Shown piece by piece: positions 18,236 to 27,532 of a DNA stretch of 64,000 nucleotides. Both the position numbers and the translations under genes were made by a program. Below the pieces are notes generated by a model. That model made no database searches. It had not been told where the DNA came from and was given only the letters and a program-made list of their open reading frames with translations. Each line of letters opens with the position of its first letter. Positions within the stretch are counted from its first letter, which is position 1. Origin of the DNA: Lacticaseibacillus mingshuiensis (GTDB lineage: Bacteria > Bacillota > Bacilli > Lactobacillales > Lactobacillaceae); contig NZ_BOLS01000004.1 of the NCBI RefSeq assembly GCF_016861785.1, positions 62,001 through 126,000 on the forward strand, written 5' to 3'.

Positions 18236-18440
18236 TTATAAGACCAGATCCGGCTCAACCGAGCGGTCCAACTCCGCCCGGTTGTGATAAAGCCGACCGA
18301 ACCGGATCGCCAAGGCGGGCTGATCGAGCGTTTTGAACAGAGTGAGCGCAGCCTGCATCTGCTTTCTACCATCCGATTTGGATCGTGTAACGTACTTTAA
18401 CCATCCACCCATGAAGCGGGCGACGATCCCCGCGTAGTGG
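18236..18440 (-). pseudogene. Fragment of an rgg gene (C-terminal end)
   Basis: Encodes IVARFMGGWLKYVTRSKSDG and the rest of a C-terminus that closely matches residues 245-311 of the intact Rgg regulator at 24564-25499. The matching DNA extends past the stop (to about 18175), so it is a duplicated DNA segment and not a separate gene. The N-terminal 240 residues are missing. The two copies are in the same orientation about 6.3 kb apart and bracket an accessory island. Confidence 0.8.
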
Positions 18441-18582
18441 TAGGCTTTTCCCAAATTTTGCTGTATCATAGGACGCTGGAAAAGTTAACGAACGTTGGTA
18501 CCGCTTTCAAAAAAGTTGAGGTGCAACGGTGCAGTTTAGGACCGCAACCTTGAGCTCCAGTAGAAAGGGGGGAGGGGTACCC

Positions 18583-18738
18583 GTGATCGTCGTATCTGTG
18601 GTGGTCATTGCTTTGCTCAGCATACTGGTCATCTTAGTCAGCACACTTATGCGTATGGTCAAGGAAAGCAGCGAATTGTGCAATGTAACTCGTGAGCTAA
18701 TCCAAGGAAAAAGAAGCCGTCACCTACATCCGGGGTAG
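18583..18738 (+). CDS. Small single-pass membrane peptide, candidate type I toxin
   Basis: 51 residues from GTG 18583 behind AAAGGGGGGAGG (8-nt gap). One hydrophobic helix (VIVVSVVVIALLSILVILVS) is followed by a charged tail ending KRSRHLHPG. The stop codon lies inside the intrinsic terminator, just before its descending arm. The same layout occurs in the small ORF at 35384-35518, and stop-in-terminator design is common in Fst/TxpA-like type I toxins of Firmicutes. The terminator also has a T-rich tail on the minus strand, so an antisense RNA could converge here. Toxicity and antisense RNA are inference. Confidence 0.5.
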   Translation: MIVVSVVVIALLSILVILVSTLMRMVKESSELCNVTRELIQGKRSRHLHPG

Positions 18739-18750
18739 CGGCTCCTTTTG
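18715..18750. terminator. Terminator overlapping the end of the small membrane ORF
   Basis: AGCCG / CGGCT outer pairs with CTAC / GTAG inside; CCTTTTGTTT follows on the plus strand and TTCTTTTTCC on the minus strand, so it can act both ways. Confidence 0.7.
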
Positions 18751-18910
18751 TTTAGCAAATTCTTTTCAAAGGCAGTGCAGTATGGTTCCTAAGTTTGCTC
18801 GCGAGTATTCAGTACGCAAAAAGTAAAGATTCTAGCTACCTTAAGCATTGGCACTGGGGAGAGCAGCATGATCCTAAAGTCAAAAAAACTTGAAGGAGTT
18901 TGCACGCAAC

Positions 18911-19564
18911 CTACAGAGCTTTTACAGCGTAGGTAGACCCGTTGACTGGATTATTCACCCCAAAATAGATGTACCCAGATAAAGACTTTAACGTATACGG
19001 GCTTCCACTGGGAGTAATATTCCATTTTTGAGTGATGAATCCGGGATCTGTTGAGCCGGTATTGAACATTGTGAAGGTACTCTTGTTTACTACGATTTGC
19101 ATCGATCTTGTTGACTCAAGTCCAAACATATAGCCGCTATAGCGCATACCGGCACCCGTGAATGCATTTGAAAGGTATGATTGTCCCTTCTTTAGCCGCT
19201 TAATGGTTGTCGGCTGTACGGTACTCCGTCCGGTAAAGCCTGTAGAGGTTGAGTCCGTGGATGGTGGGACGATATTACCGTTCCTATCATAAAGGATTTG
19301 TTCTTGCGATGTGAGGCTTGAGTCGCTAACCACCGTGCCGGTACTACTGTTGGTACTAGTGGCCAGAGAATCACCTGGATGCTCTGCAGAGGAATTGGAG
19401 ACGACGGTGTCGGCTTGTGGAACCTTGTTATTGTAAGCGTCATAAACAACTGCGCTCGCAGCAGTGGAAGTGGCGCCCACGGTTGTGCGAGGTGGATTTA
19501 CAACAATGAGGCTGATGCCGAGCAGCAATATAGCTCCTAAAGAAACAAACAACATCTTTTTCAT
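18911..19564 (-). CDS. Secreted protein of unknown function
   Basis: 217 residues from ATG 19564 (AAAGGAG 8 nt upstream). An N-terminal hydrophobic signal (MKKMLFVSLGAILLLGISLIVV) precedes a Ser/Thr-rich linker to about residue 115. A folded-looking C-terminal region follows (LKKGQSYLSNAFTGAGMRYSGYMFG ... SGYIYFGVNNPVNGSTYAVKAL), rich in aromatic residues and Gly. No LPxTG or lipobox. The protein would be secreted or held by its uncleaved signal. The gene sits in the rgg-flanked island and has lower GC than its surroundings, consistent with transfer. Family not recognised. Confidence 0.65.
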   Translation of the reverse strand: MKKMLFVSLGAILLLGISLIVVNPPRTTVGATSTAASAVVYDAYNNKVPQADTVVSNSSAEHPGDSLATSTNSSTGTVVSDSSLTSQEQILYDRNGNIVPPSTDSTSTGFTGRSTVQPTTIKRLKKGQSYLSNAFTGAGMRYSGYMFGLESTRSMQIVVNKSTFTMFNTGSTDPGFITQKWNITPSGSPYTLKSLSGYIYFGVNNPVNGSTYAVKAL

Positions 19565-19815
19565 TTGAAGCACTCCTTTATAAAATTTCTCCTCTAGTGC
19601 TAATTAAGCGTAGCATGAGGGTATTCGTTTGGTTGCTCTGGGCCGGAATTCTTATTGATGATTTCAGCGGTTCTTACATTTGCCTAAAATTTGCGTGTAC
19701 TCCTGCCTGTGTCGCAACGGGGTATGTTTAACTTAATGGACAAAAACAAAGGCTTCAAAAAGCGCCCGGAATTGTTAGTGTAAAAGAGATGAAAGTACAT
19801 TGGGGGGCATGTGTC

Positions 19816-20061
19816 ATGTGGCCTGAATGGGCTCTATGGGTTTTTTGGACACTGTGGGAAGTGGCTGCGTGGCTTCTTTCACTAAGCCTGTACGCGATGC
19901 TGGCGATTGCAGTGGTGATTTGTTTTTCCTGGGTTTGGGCGGGCGTCCGATATTGCCTCTTCAGGACTATAAAAGGGGGTATCGGAGCAAATTGGATACG
20001 GCGCAAACAAGCCGCTCGTGTTGCTTATAAAGAGCTCAATCGGCGACTCCGAAGAAAGTAG
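19816..20061 (+). CDS. Small tryptophan-rich membrane protein, 81 aa
   Basis: Starts MWPEWALWVFWTLWEVAAW; ATG 19816 is preferred because GGGGGG lies 8-9 nt upstream, whereas ATG 19789 has no spaced ribosome binding site. Two hydrophobic segments (about residues 5-22 and 25-50) are followed by a strongly basic cytoplasmic tail (WIRRKQAARVAYKELNRRLRRK). Unknown family. Holin-like or toxin-like roles are conceivable from size and shape only. Confidence 0.5.
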   Translation: MWPEWALWVFWTLWEVAAWLLSLSLYAMLAIAVVICFSWVWAGVRYCLFRTIKGGIGANWIRRKQAARVAYKELNRRLRRK

Positions 20062-20137
20062 AACTTTGACAGATTTACTTGAAATTTAGTAATCATGGAA
20101 TGGCGGACTGTGATTCGGAAATTTGCTGATTGATAAT

Positions 20138-22408
20138 CTAATAGTTGAGAAGCGTTGCAGCAACAGCGGCTGCGATCTCTGGCTCGTATCCCTGAAAGTT
20201 TTGGACTCCTAAGGCGACCGTTAATATAGTTAGGGCTGATTTCAAAGCCGGATCAGCGGGTGCTAAATATTCAAGGGCAGCCAGCGTGACGTCGTCAGTT
20301 GTCGTGCCAAAGCGGCTAGTTAATACGCTAGGAATACGAGAGGATACGTCGGATGAATAGTAGTCGTCAAATAACGTAGTAACGAGACTATCGCTATTTT
20401 CTTCAGAAAGTACGCGTAAGTTAATGGCGTCTATGTCAGCAAGAAAATCACTCACGCTAAAAGATGAGTCAGTATGAGGCGTTGCAATGTAGTATTCAGC
20501 TGCATCGGTGACACTAGAAAATTTGTCTTTGTTGGCTACGGCCTGCCCTGCCGCTGTTACAAGGTCACCGGCCCAACCTGCATAGTCCTCAATTGGAAAA
20601 ATGGTCGTCAGGATGTTTATGGATAGCAGGGCGTTTAGTGATGCCATCAAATGTTGTAAATCAATAACATTGCCAGAGATTGGGTCGACCAGATCGAGAA
20701 GTTGGGTGTCATGAGTGATACTGGTACTTTGTTCGCAATAGGTAAGCCAGGCATCATCAGGCAATCCCGTAAAAACGGTCCATGTGGCGCCACCATAACG
20801 GAAGTGCTGATAGAATTCCGCTACCAGTTTTAGAACACTAAGCGTAGCTCCAGTATCCTGTATATAGTCGACCGCGACAGCCTCGATTTCAGACATTTGT
20901 TCAAGCGTAGTGGCATTTAAGCCAATTGCGGGCACTAATCCTGTCACGGCTCCATCAAGTCCAGAGGCGGCATCTTGATCAATATCAATCCCATATGCCG
21001 TATATTCGACAAACTGATCAAAGGCCCAATTAGATGGCATCTTAAAGCCGAGGTTTCCACTCCAACCATAAGACATATTGGCGACGAAGCTGTAGTTATA
21101 GCCAGCTTGTGACTGTGCGTTGAGGCAAACGTTTCGTGTACCATAAACGCCTGCGGTATAGGGACTAATGGCTAATCCGGATACGACCGCTTTCAGATAA
21201 GGCAGGATGTTACTGTCAATGTCGCCTTGTTGGGCATCAACATCAACCGCAAAGTAGATCACTGTATTGCGCGGAAGACGCAGGTTGAAGGCGGCTTGCG
21301 CAGCAACGTTAGCATCAAGATACCCCTGCGCTGCGGTGAAGTAGTCTAGTGTATACCCACCATCTTCATAGATCGGGAAAAACCGCATCCCACCGTCAAC
21401 AATAGCCTGACATTCAGGAATTGTGAGAAACTTTGGGGTTTCATTCTCGCCGGTTCCCACGGTACCGGTTAAATAGCGGCCGACATAAGTGAACCCAATC
21501 GAAACCATATTTGCGACATCTGCGGCTCCAAGTTGGGTAGCACAGTCCATGGCAGTAGAGTTTCGACTTGTGTCCCCGTTGCTGGTTACCAGACCTTTAA
21601 TCACCGTGTAGTTAGCGGTTGTTGACGGATTGTCGTAGTGCATAAATTGACTGAAGGCTTTTACGCCATTGGCCGTAGCTGTTGTGTAGGTTGTGCCAAA
21701 GTCTCCGGTGTAGTAACCGTTGAGATACAGGCCATATTCAAGAATACGCACGATATCACTGGTGTCGCCAACACTCAGAGATACACTTTTAAGAAGCTCA
21801 TCGGTTTGCGGGCCAAAGGTACCATTAGCGGTGTCGGGAGCCAGCCCAAGAGCAATCTGAAGAGCGTAAATCAAGCCAACATTAGTATCCCGTTGATAGA
21901 TGCCATCACAAGGCAAAACTCCCATATTGGTGCTGTATTGTGCGTTTAGCCATTGTTGTAGGCTCCGCACAACCGGGTCGCCGCCTAGCACGAGAACAAA
22001 GGCGCTCATATCAAAGAGCGCTGCCATGAGATTTACGGTTACGGTCCCATTCGCCGTAAGGCCGGCGTCGGTTTGAAGTTCTTCAATTGCAGAAACGAGT
22101 GAGGAACCGTAAGTATCGGTAAAATCGCCGGGGGAAATTCCCTTACACCAAAATGCGCCTTTGATCAGCTTGGTAATATTCGGCTTTGCTGTGTACCCAG
22201 ATTTTAGTTCTGGTACGACAGGTATGAGTGCAGCTTTAGTTTGATCACCGAACCCTTCAGCTAGACTTGCTATACCGATTTCATGCTGGAGTCCCATTCG
22301 CAAACTATAAATAGTTGGCCAGCCTGTCATACCGTCAGTCGGTGCTTTCTCAAATCCGGACACATCAGCGTAAGTGTCATTGAGCCAATTTTGCACTTCA
22401 AGAACCAT
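20138..22408 (-). CDS. DUF1906 glycoside-hydrolase-like protein with peptidoglycan-binding-like repeats
   Basis: 756 residues. The N-terminal 260 hold repeated helical modules resembling PG_binding_1-type domains (VQNWLNDTYAD..., GDPVVRSLQQWLNAQY...). Residues about 285-490 match the DUF1906 (Rv2525c-like) TIM-barrel domain: AMDCATQLG, FTYVGRYLTG, FFPIYEDGG, IYFAVDVDAQQGDID, AGVYGTR. The C-terminal 250 residues are helical and unassigned. There is no signal peptide, so export is unexplained. The best ribosome binding site (AAAGGAGG) serves ATG 22420, which reads M-A-D-stop and then ATG 22408 in the same frame. A nonsense mutation at codon 4 is therefore likely, with translation restarting at 22408. 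Island gene of possible cell-wall function. Confidence 0.8.
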   Translation of the reverse strand: MVLEVQNWLNDTYADVSGFEKAPTDGMTGWPTIYSLRMGLQHEIGIASLAEGFGDQTKAALIPVVPELKSGYTAKPNITKLIKGAFWCKGISPGDFTDTYGSSLVSAIEELQTDAGLTANGTVTVNLMAALFDMSAFVLVLGGDPVVRSLQQWLNAQYSTNMGVLPCDGIYQRDTNVGLIYALQIALGLAPDTANGTFGPQTDELLKSVSLSVGDTSDIVRILEYGLYLNGYYTGDFGTTYTTATANGVKAFSQFMHYDNPSTTANYTVIKGLVTSNGDTSRNSTAMDCATQLGAADVANMVSIGFTYVGRYLTGTVGTGENETPKFLTIPECQAIVDGGMRFFPIYEDGGYTLDYFTAAQGYLDANVAAQAAFNLRLPRNTVIYFAVDVDAQQGDIDSNILPYLKAVVSGLAISPYTAGVYGTRNVCLNAQSQAGYNYSFVANMSYGWSGNLGFKMPSNWAFDQFVEYTAYGIDIDQDAASGLDGAVTGLVPAIGLNATTLEQMSEIEAVAVDYIQDTGATLSVLKLVAEFYQHFRYGGATWTVFTGLPDDAWLTYCEQSTSITHDTQLLDLVDPISGNVIDLQHLMASLNALLSINILTTIFPIEDYAGWAGDLVTAAGQAVANKDKFSSVTDAAEYYIATPHTDSSFSVSDFLADIDAINLRVLSEENSDSLVTTLFDDYYSSDVSSRIPSVLTSRFGTTTDDVTLAALEYLAPADPALKSALTILTVALGVQNFQGYEPEIAAAVAATLLNY

Positions 22409-22420
22409 TTAATCAGCCAT

Positions 22421-22795
22421 TAGAGCTTCCTCCTTTTGGACAACAATTGATTACGAAAAGTTACAACCGGTAGAATGAAAATCGATACTATTCGAACACA
22501 TTCATTATGAAGTCAACGTCCGCAAATGTAAATTAAAAAATAATACGCTTACACTGACGGCGCGAGGCGTTTCTTGTCTGCACCTGATAAACTGATTTCC
22601 AACCGGTTCAAAAAAATCGTTGCCCGAGCGCGAGTTTCGGTTCATACGCGTCAGCGATAAGAACCCTCTAAAGGTTAAAAGTTGATATTCAAGCGAGGAC
22701 CCGGTGCGTCAGGGATCTCGTGTATAAAAATAGACACGAACCACTCCGCATCAGTATACTTGAGTCGACGAAAACCAAGATGCAAAGTAGAATTC
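22421..22795. other. Intergenic region upstream of the DUF1906 gene and transposase remnant
   Basis: No gene seen. AT-rich near 22440-22560, then a more GC-rich part leading into the IS remnant. Terminal inverted repeats of the IS were not identified. Confidence 0.4.
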
Positions 22796-24073
22796 ATGTC
22801 CATGACAACTAAACAACAACCGGCTACTGATTTTTACCGTTCGATGCATCATTTTGCCAAATTGGTCCAGCTCGGTCATATCTTACGCTAGGCGAATATT
22901 CATAAAACTAAAGGCGTCCAGGTCGCGCGGCTCTTTGGTTGGGTGCTTGGCACGATCTTTGCCCGGTACTCGTTCGAGCGGGCCGATATCGATCCAACGT
23001 TCACGGCCAAAACGGTGCGTAATTGTCTCAACGACATGCGCACGAACTGGCACGCCTGGTTCTGCTAATGGCGATCCATTTGATCAATTTCGTCTAACAC
23101 TTCGCCGATGCGCATCGTGCGCAAGCATTGATCATTGATGATTCACTGTTCAAGTGCGAGTTCTCGAAGCACACTGAATTGTTGGCCCGGGTCTTTGACC
23201 ACGATAACCAGCGGTACTACAAGGGCTTCCGTGCTTTGACGCTGGGTTGGACTGACGGTAATACCTTCTTACCACTAAACCTTGCCTTGATGTCATCCAG
23301 GCAATCCCAAAATCAGCTTGCGCCAATGCGCGACTGCGACGAGCGAACATTGGTAGCTAAGCGACGCCACCAAGCCCGTCGTAAGATGAATGATGTTGCC
23401 CTTGAACTGGTGGATGACGCCCTTAATGCCGGTAGGCGTGCTAGATATGTGCTTTTTGATAATTGGTTCACCTCACCGCACATGTTTTCGGCCTTGCCTC
23501 AACGCGGCCTCGATGGCGTGGGTAGGCTCAAGCGGACTGAGAAAGTATATTTCCGCTACCGTAGTCGCCAAATGAACGTAAACTCACTGTGTCAATTATT
23601 ACGGCGCAGTAAGAGGCCAGTAAACAACGATTATCTGTATTGTCCCATCGTGAACTTTAAGGTCGATGGCGCAGTAGTACCCGTCAAATTAGTGTTTGTG
23701 ATGAACCGCGGTGATGCCAGCCGCTCCTTAGTTCTAGGAACAACGAAAACCAGTCTACGTCCAGAACAGATCATTCAACTATATGGTCGGCGCTGGCAGA
23801 TCGAGGTTTTCTTCTAGGTCGGTGAACAGTACCTCCAATTCGATCATGCGCAAGTACAGAGCTACGACGGTCTCTGTGGGCATCTCGCGATGGTCACAAT
23901 GAGTTACGATATCCTGGCATTGAATCAACGTAAGAACATCGATGAGCGAACACTAGGTGACTTATTTTATGATTTTGGTCGCGCTCTGCCTAGCGAAAGC
24001 TTTACGGTGGTTAATGGAACAGCTGATAGGTCTAGGTGCTCAGTCAGAAGATGCCGGTGACGCCGTGGCCGCG
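22796..24073 (+). pseudogene. IS4-type DDE transposase, inactivated
   Basis: Starts MSMTTKQQPATDFYRSMHHF at ATG 22796 and is broken by an in-frame TAG after LGHILR (22889-22891), a stop after NWHAWFC near 23065 with a frame change, and an in-frame TAG (23815-23817) within IEVFF*VGEQYLQFDHAQ. The middle 229-residue piece (23128-23817) holds DDE transposase signatures: LFDNWFTSP and YGRRWQIEVFF, the region of the catalytic glutamate, plus IIDDSLF for the first aspartate. After 24073 the similarity fades. The element cannot transpose by itself. It marks the island between the two rgg copies as acquired DNA. Confidence 0.85.
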
Positions 24074-24563
24074 ATATTTGATTAGTTTAGCCAAAAAGGC
24101 CCGGAAGAAAAAGTTGTCCCAGCTCCATGTGGCTTGAAGCGGATTTCGTACTTATTGTCTGAGATGCCTTGTCCCTCAACGGGTGAGGTCTTTTTAACGT
24201 CTTTCAACCATTAGTTGGAAATATATTAGTCGTTTTGATCTCTTAGAATGGCTGGCACACCGGCATCCTGAATCTTCATCAAATCATTTACGGGAATCAC
24301 TTAATATTGGCTACACCAAGACAAAAAAAATTGTCCATTCGCGGTACGTAAGCTGTTGGCAGACAAGTAGAAACGCTCATCAGAAATGAGCTATAAGATA
24401 TTGATCCGGTGCTGTCGTGCAGCTATATGAGAGCAATCAAATTGCTGTGTCGTTCCTGAGTGCCCCGACCATCAAGTGCCGCTGATCAATGCCTTTTCAG
24501 CAAATTTTCTCGATGAGATTGTGGCCCGGTAGGCACACCATTCCGGCGCAAAAGTGGCGAGAG
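24074..24563. other. Remnant DNA between the dead transposase and rgg
   Basis: No open gene. From about 24500 the sequence matches 18175 onward as part of the duplicated rgg 3' end. A CCTCA/TGAGG hairpin followed by TCTTTTT lies near 24175-24200. Confidence 0.45.
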
Positions 24564-25499
24564 TTATAAGACCAGATCCGGCTCAACCGAGCGGTCCAAC
24601 TCCGCTCGGATGTGATAAAGCTGACCGAACCGGATCGCCAAGGCGGGCTGATCAAGCGTTTTGAACAGAGTGAGTGAATCCTGCATCTGTTTTTTGCCGT
24701 CCGATTTGGATCGCGTCATGTAAGTTAACCAGCCACCCATGAAGCGGGCGACAATCGTGTAGGCGAGCGCGTCCGCTTTTTTGGCGAGCGTCGCTTCGAT
24801 CTCGATTGTTGCCGCAGCCGCGTCTAGCTTGTTGGCGGCCATGAAGACTTGAAATTGGGTGAAGGTGATCTCAAGCAAGGCGCTTGTTCCGCCTTCAAGC
24901 ACCGTTGCTTCTGGCACATGGGTCGCGGCGGTTTTTAGTAAGGGCATATTGACGCTTGGCGGAAACACCAGCGAAAAGAAGCCATATACCAGAATGTCGA
25001 AAGTCGTCCAAGTGTCCAAGTTCAGGAGGTAATGCTGAATGACTGTGAGATCGACTGGCAGCGGCGTCAAATCAGGAAAGTGCCGGCGAACATTGTTGAG
25101 ATGGACCTCGGCCATGCGCAAGGCGATTAGCTGCCAGCGGGTCGGCTGGGCGTGGTAAGCGGCTTGGTCGCGGTGGACCATAGCCTCAGCCTGGGTCAAC
25201 GTTTGCGGCAACTGTGCCGGCGTGAGAGCCTCTGGCGTCAACCAATATTGCCAAAAGTCGGCAAATTCACCGCGGAAGGTCGATCCGGAGGTTGGGGTAT
25301 CAGCGGCTGCCAACCGGAAAAACTCGCTGGGCAGGATGTGGAGACGATTTAATAGATGGGTAAATTTGGCCAGGGTGAGATCGGCCTCGCCACGCTCAAC
25401 GCGGGACAACATTGGCTGGGACAGCTCCGAGTCGACCAGATCCTGCATGCGCAGATGTTGACTCAGTCTGATTTGACGAATGACGGTGCCGTATTCCAT
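24564..25499 (-). CDS. Rgg/GadR/MutR-family transcriptional regulator
   Basis: 311 residues, typical for Rgg. The N-terminal HTH (IRQIRLSQHLRMQDLVDSELSQPMLSRVERGEADLTL) and the helical TPR-like C-terminal domain are both complete. AGGAGG precedes ATG 25499. It lies 10 bp behind the ABC exporter (25510-27120) in the same direction, so the two are probably one operon. Rgg proteins often control a neighbouring exporter or peptide gene in response to a short peptide; no pheromone ORF was recognised nearby. Its 3' end is duplicated at 18236. Confidence 0.88.
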   Translation of the reverse strand: MEYGTVIRQIRLSQHLRMQDLVDSELSQPMLSRVERGEADLTLAKFTHLLNRLHILPSEFFRLAAADTPTSGSTFRGEFADFWQYWLTPEALTPAQLPQTLTQAEAMVHRDQAAYHAQPTRWQLIALRMAEVHLNNVRRHFPDLTPLPVDLTVIQHYLLNLDTWTTFDILVYGFFSLVFPPSVNMPLLKTAATHVPEATVLEGGTSALLEITFTQFQVFMAANKLDAAAATIEIEATLAKKADALAYTIVARFMGGWLTYMTRSKSDGKKQMQDSLTLFKTLDQPALAIRFGQLYHIRAELDRSVEPDLVL

Positions 25500-25509
25500 G
25501 GTGAACCTC

Positions 25510-27120
25510 CTATTTTAAGGCGATGATCTGATCGAACCGTGCTTGGTTGGCCTGATGTAGCTGATGGGTGATCAATACGACGGTCAGCTCCGACTTGCTG
25601 AGCAGGGCATCCTCGACTCCTAGGGCTTCTTGTTCCTCTAGGCTACTGGTCGGCTCATCGAGTAGTAAGATCGCATGCCCGGTCGCCTGCAACAAGCCTC
25701 GGGCAACTGCCACGCGCTGCTTTTGACCACCAGAAAGGGCGTGACCGCCTTCGCCAACGGGTTGGTCGAGCCCTTGTGGGAGGTTAGCCACAACGTTGGT
25801 AAGGTCCGCATCCTTCAGCGCCTGCATGATGGCTTCTGGGCTGAAGGACTGCCCTAACGTCAAATTTTCTCGCAGGGTGCCGTTGAACAAGTAGGGTGTC
25901 TGATCAACATACAGCAGATGACGGTGCAGGTCTGCCCGCGACAGGCTAGTCAGCGGGTGACCGTCAATGGTGATGGTGCCGTGGTAGTCGGTCAGCTTGC
26001 CAATCAGGATGCTCATCAGCGTTGACTTCCCTGCGCCACTGGGTCCTGTGACGGCAACCTTACTGCCGGCGGGGATGGCTACGGTCAGTGGAGCCAGGCC
26101 ACGATGATCTCCGTAGTCGTAGCTCAGCCCCGTCACAGCTAGGGCGGCGGGCCCGACCGGTGCGGGTGTGGCGGACTCGAGCCCGGCTTGGACAGTTGTG
26201 GAATCGAGCCCGTATTTAGCAAGCACGGGTGTCAACGCGGTCATCCGCGCCAGGGTAGGACCAAACGCGGCAAACGAATTCAATATATTGAAAGAGAGAT
26301 TGCCCCCTGAGTTGACCACACCGATTGGAACCAGGTTGTGGATGAACAGCAGGCCGGACCACGCGTAGATGGCGATCTGGCCGAGGATATTCAGGTAACC
26401 ACCGGTGTTGGTGGCCCATTGCTCAATTTTGACTTGACGTAGCTTGACGTGCATTAACTTGGTGGCCGCGGCGGTGATTTTGGCCGTCAGTCTTGCCTCC
26501 AACCCCAGCGCAAAGAGTGTCGGGTAGCCCTGCAACTGATCAGTCACAGTGGCGGTAAAGTTCTCGGCCTCACGCGTGGTGGTTAGGCTCCGGGACTTGA
26601 GCCCCCGCCGGAACAATTGCGGGGCAAATACGGTGAGGGCGGCGACGAGCAGCGCGACCACCAACAGGGACCAGTGGAAACTGAGTAACGCGATCACAGA
26701 AAATAAGGGATCGAAAACGGTCTGGGCGCAGTCGAAGCAGGAATCAAAACCGTTTTGCTCGATCAAGGTCATGTCGTTGGTCAGCCATGACGCATAGGTG
26801 CCAGTGAGATGGGCGCGAAACTCCTGAAAGCTGGCGGCGGTCAACCGAGTCGTAATGTCCTGCCGCATTCGAATGCTCATCTGCTGGACTGCCAGAGCCC
26901 GCAGATACCCAGTCAGAACTAGAAGCAGGCACAGCGCGAGGAACACCGCGGCATCGACCAGCATGATCGTCAGGAACCAATCGAATTTCCTGGCGACAAG
27001 CGCGGTGAGAATCATTGCGTTGAGCAACGCGTGGGTGACACGAAGCGCAGAACACGCTGCCATCAATAGGACGACTGGCACATTCGACCGCCAACCAGTT
27101 TTAAAGTAATGAAAAAGCAT
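25510..27120 (-). CDS. ABC exporter, fused membrane and ATPase domains
   Basis: 536 residues from ATG 27120 (GGAGGGG 5 nt upstream). Type IV (exporter) ABC half-transporter: about six membrane segments in residues 10-300, then a nucleotide-binding domain. Walker A GPSGAGKST lies near residue 358, followed by signature LSGGQKQRVAVARGL, Walker B AILLLDEPTSS and switch THQ. It works as a homodimer or with a partner half-transporter. Together with the Rgg gene just downstream, a peptide or drug export role is plausible, but no substrate is evident. Confidence 0.88.
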   Translation of the reverse strand: MLFHYFKTGWRSNVPVVLLMAACSALRVTHALLNAMILTALVARKFDWFLTIMLVDAAVFLALCLLLVLTGYLRALAVQQMSIRMRQDITTRLTAASFQEFRAHLTGTYASWLTNDMTLIEQNGFDSCFDCAQTVFDPLFSVIALLSFHWSLLVVALLVAALTVFAPQLFRRGLKSRSLTTTREAENFTATVTDQLQGYPTLFALGLEARLTAKITAAATKLMHVKLRQVKIEQWATNTGGYLNILGQIAIYAWSGLLFIHNLVPIGVVNSGGNLSFNILNSFAAFGPTLARMTALTPVLAKYGLDSTTVQAGLESATPAPVGPAALAVTGLSYDYGDHRGLAPLTVAIPAGSKVAVTGPSGAGKSTLMSILIGKLTDYHGTITIDGHPLTSLSRADLHRHLLYVDQTPYLFNGTLRENLTLGQSFSPEAIMQALKDADLTNVVANLPQGLDQPVGEGGHALSGGQKQRVAVARGLLQATGHAILLLDEPTSSLEEQEALGVEDALLSKSELTVVLITHQLHQANQARFDQIIALK

Positions 27121-27532
27121 GAAGACCCCTCCAATCAAGTTAGGGTCAGCTTAGACGATTACGGATTCTTGTCTCACGAAAAATGCATATCTGCATCTGA
27201 AACTAGCGTACCGTTTCTCTCGGATATGTAAACTCAAAGTTGGCGTGAAGTGCCCAGAAAAAAAGAGCGCTCCCTCCAGCGCTAGAATGTTAATTGCTAT
27301 ATAAACATTCTAAGTGAATAGGAGGAAACGCTCTTGTCATCTGTGGAACAACAAATCATCACTGAAATGGTCGAGGCTTTTTCAAAACTTCTGACATCTT
27401 TTTTAGAAGGCGAGACATTTATTTAGTCTGTGAGGTGGCTTGCTGACTGGATGAAGGTTTTGCAATTGAAAAAGGGGTAAGTTCAGTTTAGCTTCTGTAC
27501 CCATACTGTTCGAAGCTACTTGGTTTCTTCTA
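27121..27532. other. Promoter region of the exporter and IS debris
   Basis: Contains the 5' fragment of a mobile element (27263-27426, entered separately); the remainder shows no gene. Confidence 0.45.
27263..27426 (+). mobile_element. Probable 5' remnant of an insertion sequence
   Basis: Inverted repeats AAGAGCG/CGCTCTT and AGAATGTT/AACATTCT flank a short leader. Then AGGAGG precedes a TTG-started frame (27334-27426) encoding SSVEQQIITEMVEAFSKLL and ending after 30 codons. The arrangement looks like the left end and first codons of a transposase gene that has lost the rest. The family was not recognised. Confidence 0.4.
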
